A program made the position numbers and the translations under genes. A stretch of 64,000 nt of DNA, from assembly GCA_902615625.1 (NCBI GenBank), contig CACMPM010000005.1:1-64000 (forward strand), in the 5' to 3' direction. The stretch is from an uncultured Alphaproteobacteria bacterium (GTDB lineage: Bacteria; Pseudomonadota; Alphaproteobacteria; HIMB59; GCA-002718135). Of the stretch, positions 1 through 9,372 are shown piece by piece (the stretch's first letter is position 1; each line of letters starts with the position of its first letter). The notes under the pieces are model-generated. The model did no database searches, was not told the origin of the DNA, and saw only the letters and a program-made list of their open reading frames with translations.

Positions 1-923
1 ATAATTGCAGTTAAAGGTGCTGCAAGAAGCACTCCAATAAACCCCCAAATCATTCCCCAGAAAATTAAGGATAAAATAATCGTAATTGGATGTAATCCAA
101 AACTCTCACCAAATATTTTAGGTTCTACAAAATTTCCTACTATTTGATGAATAATCGTAGGCAAAATTATTATTAATACAACTAGTGTTGGGTCGTTATA
201 TTGAAGGAAAGCAATTGGTAGTGGAAGTAAAACAGCAATTACAGAACCAATAACTGGAATAAAATTTAAAATAAATGTTAAGCTACCAAAGATGAAGGCT
301 AATTCTAAACCTAAAAACCAATAAATTAATCCTGCAGCAATACCTGTAAAAGCTGATGTTAAAAATTTTGTAAATATATATTTTTTTACTAATCTAATAA
401 TGTCGTTCCATTCATCAGAGGTATTCTTAGGAGGAGTGCCAAGTAATAAAAAAAGTGTGATTATTACAACTAGAAGAAACTTTGAAATAAAATTTGCACT
501 GTTACTTAATATAGTACCAGCCCAATTAGTAATGGGTAACTCTGCAATTGTATTTCTAATTGTTTCTCTATCAATATCAATTTCAAATTGTTGAAGTTGT
601 ATTATGACTGCCTCAATCAAAATTATTACTTTTTGATTATAGTCATCTGCAGACTCCAAGAATGTAGCTACAGAAGAAACAATAAAAGGAACTATAATTG
701 AGAATAAAAGAACAATTAAACAAATACTAATAAAAACTGCTATAAATCTATGTACTCGAAGATTTAATGTCTGAAAATCAATTATTGGATCAATTAATAT
801 CCTTAAAAGAAGCGCTAAAACAAATGGAACCATTATAGGTTGAGAGAAATTTAAAATGAATGCGACAGCGATACTGGCCAATATAAAAAGAGAGCCAGAA
901 ATTACGCGATTATTTTCATTCAT
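1..923 (-). CDS. AI-2E family transporter (PerM/TqsA-like), partial
   Basis: This gene is missing from the ORF track because its stop lies beyond the left edge; I translated the minus strand by eye. The reading frame opens with ATG at 923 (MNENNRVISGSLFIL) and stays open to base 1, about 307 residues. It is rich in hydrophobic segments. Near the cut end it carries the family signature of the AI-2E/PerM permeases: FGESFGLHPITIILSLIFWG followed by an IWGFIGVLLAAPL run. Family members are polytopic inner-membrane proteins of about 350 residues that export small solutes or act as ion antiporters; the substrate cannot be told here. The start codon overlaps the stop of the MscS gene by one base (TAATG), so the two are probably cotranscribed and translationally coupled. 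Confidence 0.85.
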   Translation of the reverse strand, partial: MNENNRVISGSLFILASIAVAFILNFSQPIMVPFVLALLLRILIDPIIDFQTLNLRVHRFIAVFISICLIVLLFSIIVPFIVSSVATFLESADDYNQKVIILIEAVIIQLQQFEIDIDRETIRNTIAELPITNWAGTILSNSANFISKFLLVVIITLFLLLGTPPKNTSDEWNDIIRLVKKYIFTKFLTSAFTGIAAGLIYWFLGLELAFIFGSLTFILNFIPVIGSVIAVLLPLPIAFLQYNDPTLVVLIIILPTIIHQIVGNFVEPKIFGESFGLHPITIILSLIFWGMIWGFIGVLLAAPLTAI

Positions 924-2059
924 TATTTCTTAGTAGATTGAGGGTTAAAAATTTCTGTTTTTTCATCTGATAATTTTTCAACATAAAGTGATTGACTCGG
1001 AAAAGCAAAACCAGCTTCATTATTTTCAACTATTTCTATTATTTTGACAGCAAGGTTTTCTTTTATTTTTAAAAATTCTGCCCATTCATTCGTAACAGTA
1101 AATGTTTGTACTAACATATCGATAGAACTATCAGAAAAACTATCTATTCTAACGTAGAAACTTGCATTTTGATTTTTTGCAAAGTTATCATCTTTTTCAA
1201 TTAAATTATTTATCTCGTCTCTGATATTTTTTAATTGATCAATACTAGTTCTATATTCTAATCCAATTAGCCACCTTATACGTCTATGATGTCTTCTTGT
1301 GTAATTGGTTACAGACTGCTCTGCAAATTTATAATTTGGAACCATTACTGGAGTTGAATCAAATCTTCTAACAAGGGTTGATCTAAATCCAATTTGTTCA
1401 ACAACTCCCTCTACTTCGCCTGAAACTAATATAACATCACCAACAGTAAACCTCTTTTCCATTAGTATCATGATACCACTAATTAAATTTTTAAATAAAT
1501 CTTGAGCACCCAGTGCAACTGCTACACCAAATAAACCTAATCCTGCAATTACTGGTCCAACTCTTATTCCCCACAATTCTAAAATTGCTACTGCTCCGAG
1601 AACAATAACAAGAATCTTCAAACCTTTAAGCGTCCAATCAACTAAAGGTTTTGAAATTTTTGACTCAAAGTTTTTTATTACAAATGAAAACGGTATAATC
1701 AATTGATGCAGTAGCCAGAATATAAGAATTGTAATTAATGATCTGTTTAGTAAATCTAAAAAATCTTGATTGTTATCAGAAACATCTAAATATGAAGAAG
1801 CTATAAAAAAACCTAAAACGACAGGTAGAAATTTTAATGGCCCATCAAGTACTTCAATTACAGCATCATCAATTTGATTGGAAGTTTTTGAAACAATTCT
1901 TGATAATCGATTAAGAATAAATCTAGCTATAAGTCTTCTAAGTAAATAAAAAAGAAGGAAAATTACAAGGCTTACTATGATATCTGTAGAATTTATACCA
2001 AAAACACCATTATTCCAAACATCTAAAAAAAGGTAGGTAAAGCTATTGAATGTTTCCAT
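923..2059 (-). CDS. Mechanosensitive ion channel, MscS family
   Basis: Small-conductance mechanosensitive channel of the inner membrane, expected to release solutes on hypo-osmotic shock. The N-terminal ~150 residues hold several hydrophobic segments. They are followed by the pore-lining helix and beta domain typical of MscS: a glycine/alanine-rich VAVALGAQDLFKNLISG stretch, then GDVILVSGEVEGVVEQIGFRS and MVPNYKFAEQSVTNYTRR. The ORF track starts at a GTG (2077), which leaves only 8 bases to the divergent peroxidase start. I prefer the ATG at 2059 (METFNSFTYLF), six codons later, but neither has a clear ribosome-binding site. The stop overlaps the next gene's ATG. Medium-length member (about 378 residues) with no extra domains recognised. 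Confidence 0.88.
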   Translation of the reverse strand: METFNSFTYLFLDVWNNGVFGINSTDIIVSLVIFLLFYLLRRLIARFILNRLSRIVSKTSNQIDDAVIEVLDGPLKFLPVVLGFFIASSYLDVSDNNQDFLDLLNRSLITILIFWLLHQLIIPFSFVIKNFESKISKPLVDWTLKGLKILVIVLGAVAILELWGIRVGPVIAGLGLFGVAVALGAQDLFKNLISGIMILMEKRFTVGDVILVSGEVEGVVEQIGFRSTLVRRFDSTPVMVPNYKFAEQSVTNYTRRHHRRIRWLIGLEYRTSIDQLKNIRDEINNLIEKDDNFAKNQNASFYVRIDSFSDSSIDMLVQTFTVTNEWAEFLKIKENLAVKIIEIVENNEAGFAFPSQSLYVEKLSDEKTEIFNPQSTKK

Positions 2060-2085
2060 AAGCGATATATTTAACACTCACTAAC

Positions 2086-2622
2086 ATGAAATTAAAATTT
2101 TTACTTGTTTTTTTGATTATGCTTAACTTAAAGAATACATTATTAGCTAATGAGACAGTGAATTTATACGATTTTTCATTCGAAGATATAGACGGTAACC
2201 AAGTAAATTTAGAGAAGTTTGACGGTAAGCCAATTTTAATAGTGAACACAGCTTCTAGGTGTGGTTTCACTCCTCAGTATGCTGACCTCCAAAATTTATT
2301 TTTGAACTATAAAAATAGCGATTTAACAATAATAGCTACAACAAGCAATTCCTTCAATCAAGAGTACTTAGACACCGAGGATATAAAACAAATTTGTTTA
2401 GTTAATTATGGGGTAGGTTTTGTTACCTCATCACCAATGGATGTGAAAGGAAGCAATGCTCATCCAATTTATGCATGGATTGAGGAGGAGTATAACGAAA
2501 AACCAAAGTGGAATTTTTACAAATATTTATTTGATAGAAATGGAAAGCTTATTAAATCTTGGTCTTCTATGACAAAGCCAGACAGTTCGAAAATTACTAA
2601 TCAGATAGATCGTTTAATCTAA
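2086..2622 (+). CDS. Secreted glutathione peroxidase-like protein
   Basis: Thioredoxin-fold peroxidase of the glutathione peroxidase (BtuE/GPx) family, expected to reduce peroxides. Residues 1-21 look like a signal peptide ending LLAN, so it should act in the periplasm. The peroxidatic cysteine is Cys59 in NTASRCGFTPQY, and the catalytic Trp/Asn region is kept as KWNFYKYLFDRNGK. The block that is usually CNQFGGQEP reads SNSFNQEYL, so the canonical catalytic Gln position seems to be Ser. A further Cys sits in IKQICLVNYGV. At 178 residues it is normal length once the leader is removed. It is divergent from the MscS gene and convergent with groEL, with a shared terminator hairpin between. Confidence 0.88.
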   Translation: MKLKFLLVFLIMLNLKNTLLANETVNLYDFSFEDIDGNQVNLEKFDGKPILIVNTASRCGFTPQYADLQNLFLNYKNSDLTIIATTSNSFNQEYLDTEDIKQICLVNYGVGFVTSSPMDVKGSNAHPIYAWIEEEYNEKPKWNFYKYLFDRNGKLIKSWSSMTKPDSSKITNQIDRLI

Positions 2623-2629
2623 AAAAAAA

Positions 2630-2655
2630 GGGCAAATAAATTTGCCCCTTTCTTT
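2630..2655. terminator. Bidirectional Rho-independent terminator between gpx and groEL
   Basis: Perfect 7-bp stem GGGCAAA / TTTGCCC with a TAAA loop (2630-2647). On the minus strand the stem is followed by nine Ts (A9 at 2621-2629), a strong end for groESL. On the plus strand it is followed by CTTTCTTT, a weaker tract that can serve the peroxidase gene. Confidence 0.8.
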
Positions 2656-2672
2656 AAAAATTTATTTTATAA

Positions 2673-4355
<1,683 letters not shown>

Positions 4356-4361
4356 TTATTA

Positions 4362-4667
4362 TTATTTTTTTTTCTTACCTGAAGTTATAATTCCCATGAT
4401 GTCAGACTCTTTCATAATTAAAAAGTCATCACCATTCATTTTCACTTCAGTACCAGACCATTTGCCGAAAAGTATTTTATCTCCTTTTTTGACATCCAAA
4501 GGTACTAGTTTTCCTGTTTCATCTCTTGCTCCAGAACCAACTTCTAGTACTTCACCTTCCATTGGTTTTTCTTGAGCAGTGTCAGGGATGATTATTCCCC
4601 CTGCAGTTTTTTGATCAGAGTCTACTCTTTTGACTAGGACTCTATCATGTAAAGGTCTAAAATTCAT
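4362..4667 (-). CDS. groES: Co-chaperonin GroES
   Basis: Ten-kilodalton lid of the GroEL folding chamber. The 101-residue product has the expected start [15 protein letters not shown], the mobile-loop region [18 protein letters not shown], and the closing motif [14 protein letters not shown]. An AGAGGA ribosome-binding site precedes the ATG at 4667. It is the first gene of the groESL operon, 43 bases downstream of a CIRCE operator, so it is likely heat-inducible through HrcA. Confidence 0.99.
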   Translation of the reverse strand: MNFRPLHDRVLVKRVDSDQKTAGGIIIPDTAQEKPMEGEVLEVGSGARDETGKLVPLDVKKGDKILFGKWSGTEVKMNGDDFLIMKESDIMGIITSGKKKK

Positions 4668-4709
4668 ATATCCTCTTTTGTTAACTAATTGAAATTAAAT
4701 CATTTTTTA

Positions 4710-4736
4710 CTAGCACTCTCATTATAAGAGTGCTAG
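4710..4736 (-). promoter_or_regulatory. CIRCE operator (HrcA-binding) of groESL
   Basis: Perfect inverted repeat CTAGCACTC - 9 bases - GAGTGCTAG, which matches the CIRCE consensus (TTAGCACTC-N9-GAGTGCTAA) except for one symmetric outer position. Read on the minus strand the spacer contains TATAAT, so the operator probably covers the -10 box and HrcA binding would block polymerase directly. hrcA itself is not in this window. Confidence 0.95.
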
Positions 4737-4818
4737 TTATTTAAGCATTATTAAAGTCTATTCAAGAAGAAAACAAAAAAAAAATTCGAATTAATCAAAG
4801 TTATGATACTTTGAAAAA

Positions 4819-5841
4819 ATGGTTTTTTTTAGTGTTTTTTTAAGAACTCTAGGTTTTCTAAGTGCATTATTAATTTTTTTAATCATTATTAATATTTTGC
4901 TACATTTTAATAATGATTTACAAAAAAAATATTTTGTAATGACCGATGGTATCGAAAATTCCAATAACATCATAGCAAAAATTAACTTGAATGGACCAAT
5001 TTTTAATAACAATAGTAATTTTTTTGGAAATAATATTTATGACTATATAGATCCTGCTCAAGTAAAATTTTATTTGGAAGAATTAAAACTGCTAAGGATT
5101 AATACTTTAATTATAGTTATTAATACTCCTGGTGGAACTGTTAGTGCTACGGCTGAAATGGAGCAAATTATTAACGAATTTAAAAAAAACACTAATAGCA
5201 AGGTATATTTTTTTACAAAAGAAATTTTAGCATCTGGTGGATATTGGGTTGCAACTACAGGTGATAAGATATTTGCATCATACGGATCAATCATAGGTAG
5301 TATAGGAGTAAGTGGACCAAGTTGGTTTTATTATAATTCACCATTAAGTTTATCTTCTGGGGCTTTTGGTCAATCAATTGAAACTAAAGATGGGATAGAA
5401 GTATTTAACCAAAATGCTGGAGAAGGCAAAGATTTGTTTAATCCATATAGACGGCCTAAAAATAATGAAATTGAGCACTTACAAAATATTGTCGATGATG
5501 TTTATAATGACTTTATGACAAAAGTTTCTAAAAGTCGAAAGATTGAAATTTCCAATATACAAAATGATATTGGGGCTTTAATTTATAATAGTAATCAAGC
5601 AAAAAACAATTTTTTGATTGATGATATATTGAATTATGAAACACTTCTTGAATTAATCATTAAAGAGAACGAATTTGAAGATTATAAAATTTATGAAAAT
5701 AAAGTTGTTAATTCTTTTCTAGGAAATCTTTTAGCTAGATATAATGGTCAGCTTAGTAATAAATATATTTTCGAAAAAATTTGTAGTAGTTTAAAAACCA
5801 ATATCAATGTTGTAATTCCAATTTATTTAAAAGATTGCTGA
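4819..5841 (+). CDS. S49 family peptidase (SppA/SohB-like)
   Basis: Membrane-anchored serine peptidase of the ClpP-crotonase fold, the family that degrades cleaved signal peptides. Residues 9-30 form one transmembrane anchor. The INTPGGTVSATAEM strand-turn is followed by the nucleophile Ser139 in ILASGGYWVA. The SIIGSIGVSGPS segment comes next, and a candidate general-base lysine, Lys204, lies in GEGKDLFNPYR, which matches the SGKYKDxGSPFR block of SppA. At 340 residues it is the short, single-domain form rather than the double-length E. coli SppA. An upstream ATG at 4803 runs into a stop after three codons, which fixes the start at 4819. It ends one base from the convergent GT61 gene. Confidence 0.87.
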   Translation: MVFFSVFLRTLGFLSALLIFLIIINILLHFNNDLQKKYFVMTDGIENSNNIIAKINLNGPIFNNNSNFFGNNIYDYIDPAQVKFYLEELKLLRINTLIIVINTPGGTVSATAEMEQIINEFKKNTNSKVYFFTKEILASGGYWVATTGDKIFASYGSIIGSIGVSGPSWFYYNSPLSLSSGAFGQSIETKDGIEVFNQNAGEGKDLFNPYRRPKNNEIEHLQNIVDDVYNDFMTKVSKSRKIEISNIQNDIGALIYNSNQAKNNFLIDDILNYETLLELIIKENEFEDYKIYENKVVNSFLGNLLARYNGQLSNKYIFEKICSSLKTNINVVIPIYLKDC

Positions 5842-5842
5842 A

Positions 5843-6865
5843 TTAAATTAATTCACTGAGTTTATTGAGTTTAACAATTAGATTTTTATAGTAATTACTT
5901 TGATATAAAACATTAGTGTGAATATATTTTATTGATAGAGGTGAATGATTTTCAACATCAACAGTATCAGCAATGATTTTATTATGCTTAAGATCATTCA
6001 TTTGCGCTAAGTTTAAATATCTATTTTCAAGTGTTTTTTCATTATCATTAAAAAAAGGTGTGATCTCTAATATTTCTGTTCCAGGTTTACAAAAAATAAT
6101 ATTAGCTAAATTGGAACCATGTGGAGCAATTATTTTTTCAGCATTTGAAAAAATTTCTATTTGCTCTTCTATTTCATATAATTGAGGGTTAATAACTCTG
6201 TAACCTTTTTGTCTTAAAAGTGTTACAACATCACCTTCATTGATAATTTTTCTATAATTAGAATCTTCTCTAGTTACATATATTTTCTTACTTAATTCTA
6301 CATTGGTCTTTGGATTAAAAAAATTTTTTAGTATTTCAATAGAAGCATTCATATTTAAAAACTGAGGGAAATCTGAATCTATAAAGTAATAAAAATCATC
6401 ATCTAGAAACACAAATGTGAATTCAATATTTAAAGATTTTAAAATACTTTCAATGAAATTTCTATATTTGTTTGAGGAATTTCTATGAATTGCTAGTTTT
6501 AGATTTGTTTTTTTACTAAAGAAAATTCTTGGTAGAAAATGAAGTAAATTTGAATAATAATTATTACCTGCATTTGATCCAAGAACATAAATGTCTTTAA
6601 AATTTTTTAATGAATTTTTATTTTCTTTAAAATTATCAAAAAATTTTTGGGAATAAAAATGCGAAGTGTTGTTAAGATCTCTAGTAAATAATGATGAAAA
6701 TGTTTCATTAGTCTCAGTAATTGGAAAATAATAAAATGAATCAGAATAAAAATTACCTTTAAGTATATTGCAATTAATTGATAAATTACTAAAATTTGCG
6801 TTAACAAATAAATTTGATAAGCGTTTATCACTTTTTATTTTTGAGGAGTTTATATCAACAATCAT
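5843..6865 (-). CDS. Glycosyltransferase family 61 protein
   Basis: Predicted sugar transferase of family GT61 (DUF563), usually involved in building surface polysaccharide or lipopolysaccharide. The diagnostic stretch near residues 245-280 reads IFSNAEKIIAPHGSNLANII, followed by FCKPGTEILEITP; this is the conserved glycine/asparagine loop of the family. An earlier KKIYVTREDSNYRKIINE segment also fits. The N-terminal half is Asn/Phe/Ser-rich and little conserved. No transmembrane segment is obvious. It stands alone on the minus strand, convergent with the peptidase gene. A second surface-modification gene (FkbM) lies 2.6 kb away, but not in one operon. Acceptor and sugar are unknown. Confidence 0.8.
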   Translation of the reverse strand: MIVDINSSKIKSDKRLSNLFVNANFSNLSINCNILKGNFYSDSFYYFPITETNETFSSLFTRDLNNTSHFYSQKFFDNFKENKNSLKNFKDIYVLGSNAGNNYYSNLLHFLPRIFFSKKTNLKLAIHRNSSNKYRNFIESILKSLNIEFTFVFLDDDFYYFIDSDFPQFLNMNASIEILKNFFNPKTNVELSKKIYVTREDSNYRKIINEGDVVTLLRQKGYRVINPQLYEIEEQIEIFSNAEKIIAPHGSNLANIIFCKPGTEILEITPFFNDNEKTLENRYLNLAQMNDLKHNKIIADTVDVENHSPLSIKYIHTNVLYQSNYYKNLIVKLNKLSELI

Positions 6866-6919
6866 TATATTATCTTAATTAATACAGATTTCAGCAAATT
6901 TATATAATAACATTTTTTT

Positions 6920-6996
6920 TGGCGCGCCTGAGAAGAGTCGAACTCCTAACCTTATGATCCGTAGTCATACGCTCTATCCAATTGAGCTACAGGCGC
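6920..6996 (-). tRNA. tRNA-Arg (anticodon ACG)
   Basis: Read on the minus strand, the molecule starts GCGCCTGTAGCTCAATTGGA and ends CAGGCGC-G-CCA. The acceptor stem GCGCCTG/CAGGCGC is fully paired over 7 bp. The anticodon stem TATGA/TCATA frames the loop CTACGGA, which gives anticodon ACG (arginine CGN, presumably modified to ICG). The T arm contains GTTCGACTC. The CCA end is encoded. No terminator is evident directly downstream. Confidence 0.97.
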
Positions 6997-7030
6997 TTCT
7001 TATTTTTCAACCTTTTATCAACTTACTATT

Positions 7031-7066
7031 GAACATACAATGTTCATGGTACCACTATGGTACCAC
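7031..7066. repeat. Cluster of short palindromes and a 10-bp direct repeat
   Basis: GAACAT-ACA-ATGTTC (7031-7045) is a perfect inverted repeat. It abuts two copies of ATGGTACCAC (7046-7055 and 7057-7066), each centred on the palindrome GGTACC. The cluster sits 35 bases upstream of the tRNA-Arg 5' end and about 115 bases before the next gene. It could be an operator or a leftover integrase/recombinase site; the sequence alone does not decide. Confidence 0.6.
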
Positions 7067-7127
7067 GATTTATTTATTTTAACATATTCTAGATTGTTTT
7101 ACACTGATTAGAACTAAACAATCTCCT

Positions 7128-7155
7128 TTGTTGGTGGTAAAATAGTAACTATAAA
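7128..7155 (+). promoter_or_regulatory. Candidate sigma-70 promoter for the SnoaL-like gene
   Basis: TTGTTG (7128-7133) and TATAAA (7150-7155) are separated by 16 bases. They lie 27 bases before the start codon at 7182, with an AAAGGAAA ribosome-binding site in between. In AT-rich DNA such boxes are common, so this is only a suggestion. Confidence 0.35.
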
Positions 7156-7181
7156 AATTTTTAAACAGAAAAGGAAATTAA

Positions 7182-7520
7182 ATGAATTCAGGAGAGAGAT
7201 ATAAAAAAGCTTGGTTTGATTATATGAGCAATTTAGATCGTGAAACTTTACCAAGTTTAATGAATGATAAATTTGAAATGCGATCTCTTACCAAAGGCCC
7301 ACAAAAACCTATAGAATCAAAAATAGAAATTTTAGAAAGAATAAGTAACATAGGTACGTCAATAAAATTAACACCAGAAGTTCACTATTCATCAGATGAT
7401 TTACTTGTTATGAGTGTATTATAGGAATGGGATACTGGAAAACGTGTTGTTATGTGGTTTGTTAAATTTTTAAACGGAAAAGCGATTCAACATATAACAA
7501 CTAAAGGAGAGCCAGCTTAA
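7182..7520 (+). pseudogene. SnoaL/NTF2-like protein interrupted by an in-frame TAG
   Basis: The ORF track stops at 7424, giving an 80-residue product (MNSGERYKKAWFDYMSNL ... LLVMSVL). Past the TAG at 7422-7424 the same frame stays open for another 31 codons (EWDTGKRVVMWFVKFLNG, then KAIQHITTKGEPA) to a TAA ending at 7520. The joined 112-residue protein looks like a complete small SnoaL/NTF2-fold protein. The C-terminal EWDTGKRVV...FLNGKAIQHIT is the last two beta strands of that fold, so the stop removes the fold's core strands. There is no frameshift, only one nonsense codon. It could be a recent loss of function, a sequencing or assembly error, or readthrough. A good ribosome-binding site and promoter remain, suggesting the lesion is recent. 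Confidence 0.75.
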
Positions 7521-7525
7521 AGCGT

Positions 7526-8113
7526 ATGCTTGTTTATAAAAATATTAGAATACAATTTATAATTTTATTCATTGTAATTATAACTTTTACTCAAAACACT
7601 TTTGCAGAAATTGGAAGGGAAACTGGTCTAGAAATTCCTAGGTACGTATCTTTAAAATCTGATGATGCAAATATTCGAGTTGGTCCAAGTAAGAATTATC
7701 CTATATTCATTAAGTATATAATAAAGAATTATCCCTTAAAAATATTAGAAGAACATGAAGATTGGAGAAAAGTAGAAGATTTTAAAAAGAATATTGGATG
7801 GATTCATAAAAGTTTAATTTCTGGAACTAGAACTGGGATTGTTTTATCAAAAGATAATGAATATATTGAATTACTAAATACTTTAGATGGCAATGTTATA
7901 GGAGAAATAGGAAAACACAACATCGTAAATTTAAAAAAATGTAAAACTAATTGGTGCTTAGTTTCAGTAGGAAATTTCAAAGGCTGGATGTATAAAAAAA
8001 ATATTTGGGGTGTTAACCAAAAAGAAATTTTTAACATAAACCTTCTCCAAGAATTTGTACATTTATATTGGAAGAGTATTAACTCTCTGAGCAAAATACA
8101 AAAAAAGTTATAA
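7526..8113 (+). CDS. Secreted SH3-domain protein (bacterial SH3, SH3_4-like)
   Basis: Exported protein of 195 residues with an N-terminal signal peptide (hydrophobic residues 8-26, ending TFAE). Two SH3b-like modules follow. The first, about residues 38-90, contains ANIRVGPSKNYPI and EEHEDWRKVEDF...GWIHKSLI. The second, about residues 95-165, contains CKTNWCLVSVGNFKGWMYKKNIWGV. The paired cysteines KKCKTNWC may form a disulfide. Related alphaproteobacterial proteins are thought to bind cell wall or other envelope ligands, but no activity is established. It starts 5 bases after the interrupted SnoaL-like gene, so it probably shares its transcript. Confidence 0.75.
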   Translation: MLVYKNIRIQFIILFIVIITFTQNTFAEIGRETGLEIPRYVSLKSDDANIRVGPSKNYPIFIKYIIKNYPLKILEEHEDWRKVEDFKKNIGWIHKSLISGTRTGIVLSKDNEYIELLNTLDGNVIGEIGKHNIVNLKKCKTNWCLVSVGNFKGWMYKKNIWGVNQKEIFNINLLQEFVHLYWKSINSLSKIQKKL

Positions 8114-8117
8114 AAAT

Positions 8118-8192
8118 TGGCAGAGGTAATAATATTCAAACGTACAAATGCTAACTTCAAAAATCAGTATTTTACAGCTAGGCGACGAACGA
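8118..8192 (-). pseudogene. Decayed tRNA-Gln copy
   Basis: This stretch aligns along its length with the intact tRNA-Gln at 9468-9542. Over the 36 bases covering the anticodon arm, D arm and GGCGACG block, 26 are identical. The preceding AAAAATTGGC (the encoded CCA end plus flank) is the same in both. It carries a 3-base insertion in the T arm. The acceptor stem no longer pairs: 5' TCGTTCG against 3' CCTCTG. The anticodon region still reads TTTTTGAAG. It cannot fold as a functional tRNA. Confidence 0.65.
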
Positions 8193-8270
8193 AATATAGA
8201 AAATATGAAAAAAAAATTAGAGAATTGTAAATTCAATCATAAAGTATGCGAAGAATTTAACATAAAATAA
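8148..8270 (+). CDS. Possible 40-codon ORF overlapping the tRNA relic
   Basis: A short frame begins MLTSKISILQLGDERNIENM and ends in TAA at 8270. It has no ribosome-binding site, starts inside the tRNA-Gln relic, and matches no family I can name with confidence. It may be a chance ORF or a gene fragment. The surrounding 8114-8450 interval shows no other gene; it is AT-rich and apart from the tRNA relic looks like decaying DNA. Confidence 0.15.
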   Translation: MLTSKISILQLGDERNIENMKKKLENCKFNHKVCEEFNIK

Positions 8271-8450
8271 ACCAGCAAGTACAACCTTGGCGAAGTTAAT
8301 TGATACAAAATAGTTCAGATGAGCAAAAATACATAATTATTTTATTCTAAAAATAGTAGCCTAATTTAAACATATGTTGGGCATGAAGTTTTGATCTAGC
8401 AATTTTTGCAATTAATTAAAGAACAAGTAATATATAGTTTAAAAATACGG

Positions 8451-9242
8451 TTAGGAAAAATTTTTTTCAAAAAAATAATCTAAAATATTTTTTTGATGAG
8501 TAAATTGACTTTTGCTTATTAATTGAAAGTCTAAATTTTTTAAAAATTGGGTAACAACCATTGTATTCTGTGGAAAAATTTCTATTTGCAAAAACACTTT
8601 ATTATTATCAAGTAAATTTTTTATACCCTTAAGCACAAATAGTTCATGACCTTCTGTATCAATTTTTATAGCAATATGCTCATTTTTAATTTTTATTAAA
8701 TCATCACCTATTCGATATTTTATTTTTATATTACCTTTATCACTAATTTTAGCTCCTCCAGACTGACTAAGTCCAAATCTATTTTTCGCTTCAAGGAAAC
8801 TTTCTCCATTTTTATTTGATAATGCATAATCATATAGGAGAATTCTATTATTAAAGTTATTTAAATTAATATTTTCTTTTAATCTTTTGAAAGCATCTTT
8901 ATGTGGCTCAAATGCGTGAATAGTTAAATTTGAATGTTTTTTAGCCATTAATATAGAATAGATTCCTATATTTGATCCAATATCTATAAAGCTATTAATT
9001 GAATATTTTTTTATACTTTTTGAAAGAATATTAAGTTGTTTTTCCTCATAATAACCATTCATAAATAATTCTCTATCTATTGAATCTCTAATATTCAAAA
9101 AAAATTTTACATCTTTGAAATTATAGTAAAATTTATCTTTTTTAATCTTAAAAAGAATTCTTCTTAAAAGAGAGTTAGATAATCTTTTTACTATTGGTAA
9201 TCTTCTTAAAATATAAAATATTTTCAGAAATAAAGTTTTCAT
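8451..9242 (-). CDS. FkbM family methyltransferase
   Basis: S-adenosylmethionine-dependent methyltransferase of the FkbM (Methyltransf_21) family, which O-methylates sugars of surface glycans or secondary metabolites. SAM-binding motif I is at residues 87-95 (DIGSNIGIYS). HAFEPHKDAF gives the acidic residue that holds the ribose, and AIKIDTEGHELFVLKGI is the family's conserved IDxEGxE block. The N-terminal 50 residues are basic and may hold the protein near the membrane or its glycan substrate. Length (263 residues) is typical. It is monocistronic, placed between the decayed and intact tRNA-Gln copies. A role in surface polysaccharide decoration alongside the GT61 enzyme is plausible but not shown. 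Confidence 0.88.
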   Translation of the reverse strand: MKTLFLKIFYILRRLPIVKRLSNSLLRRILFKIKKDKFYYNFKDVKFFLNIRDSIDRELFMNGYYEEKQLNILSKSIKKYSINSFIDIGSNIGIYSILMAKKHSNLTIHAFEPHKDAFKRLKENINLNNFNNRILLYDYALSNKNGESFLEAKNRFGLSQSGGAKISDKGNIKIKYRIGDDLIKIKNEHIAIKIDTEGHELFVLKGIKNLLDNNKVFLQIEIFPQNTMVVTQFLKNLDFQLISKSQFTHQKNILDYFFEKNFS

Positions 9243-9372
9243 GGTTTATTAATAGCTATAATAATTTTTAAGTTATTAATCTATAATGTTTTTAAATATT
9301 AGATAAATAATGACTAAACTTTAACATAGGTTGCACACTGGATTTTTAATCGATTAAAATTCTAAGCTAGTG

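Noticed and set aside
400-594. 64-residue plus-strand ORF in the track
   Set aside because: It is the reverse shadow of the AI-2E transporter gene, whose minus-strand frame is open from 923 to the edge and carries family motifs.
8148-8270. 40-codon ORF as a confident gene
   Set aside because: No ribosome-binding site, overlap with the tRNA relic and no recognisable family; kept only as a low-confidence entry.
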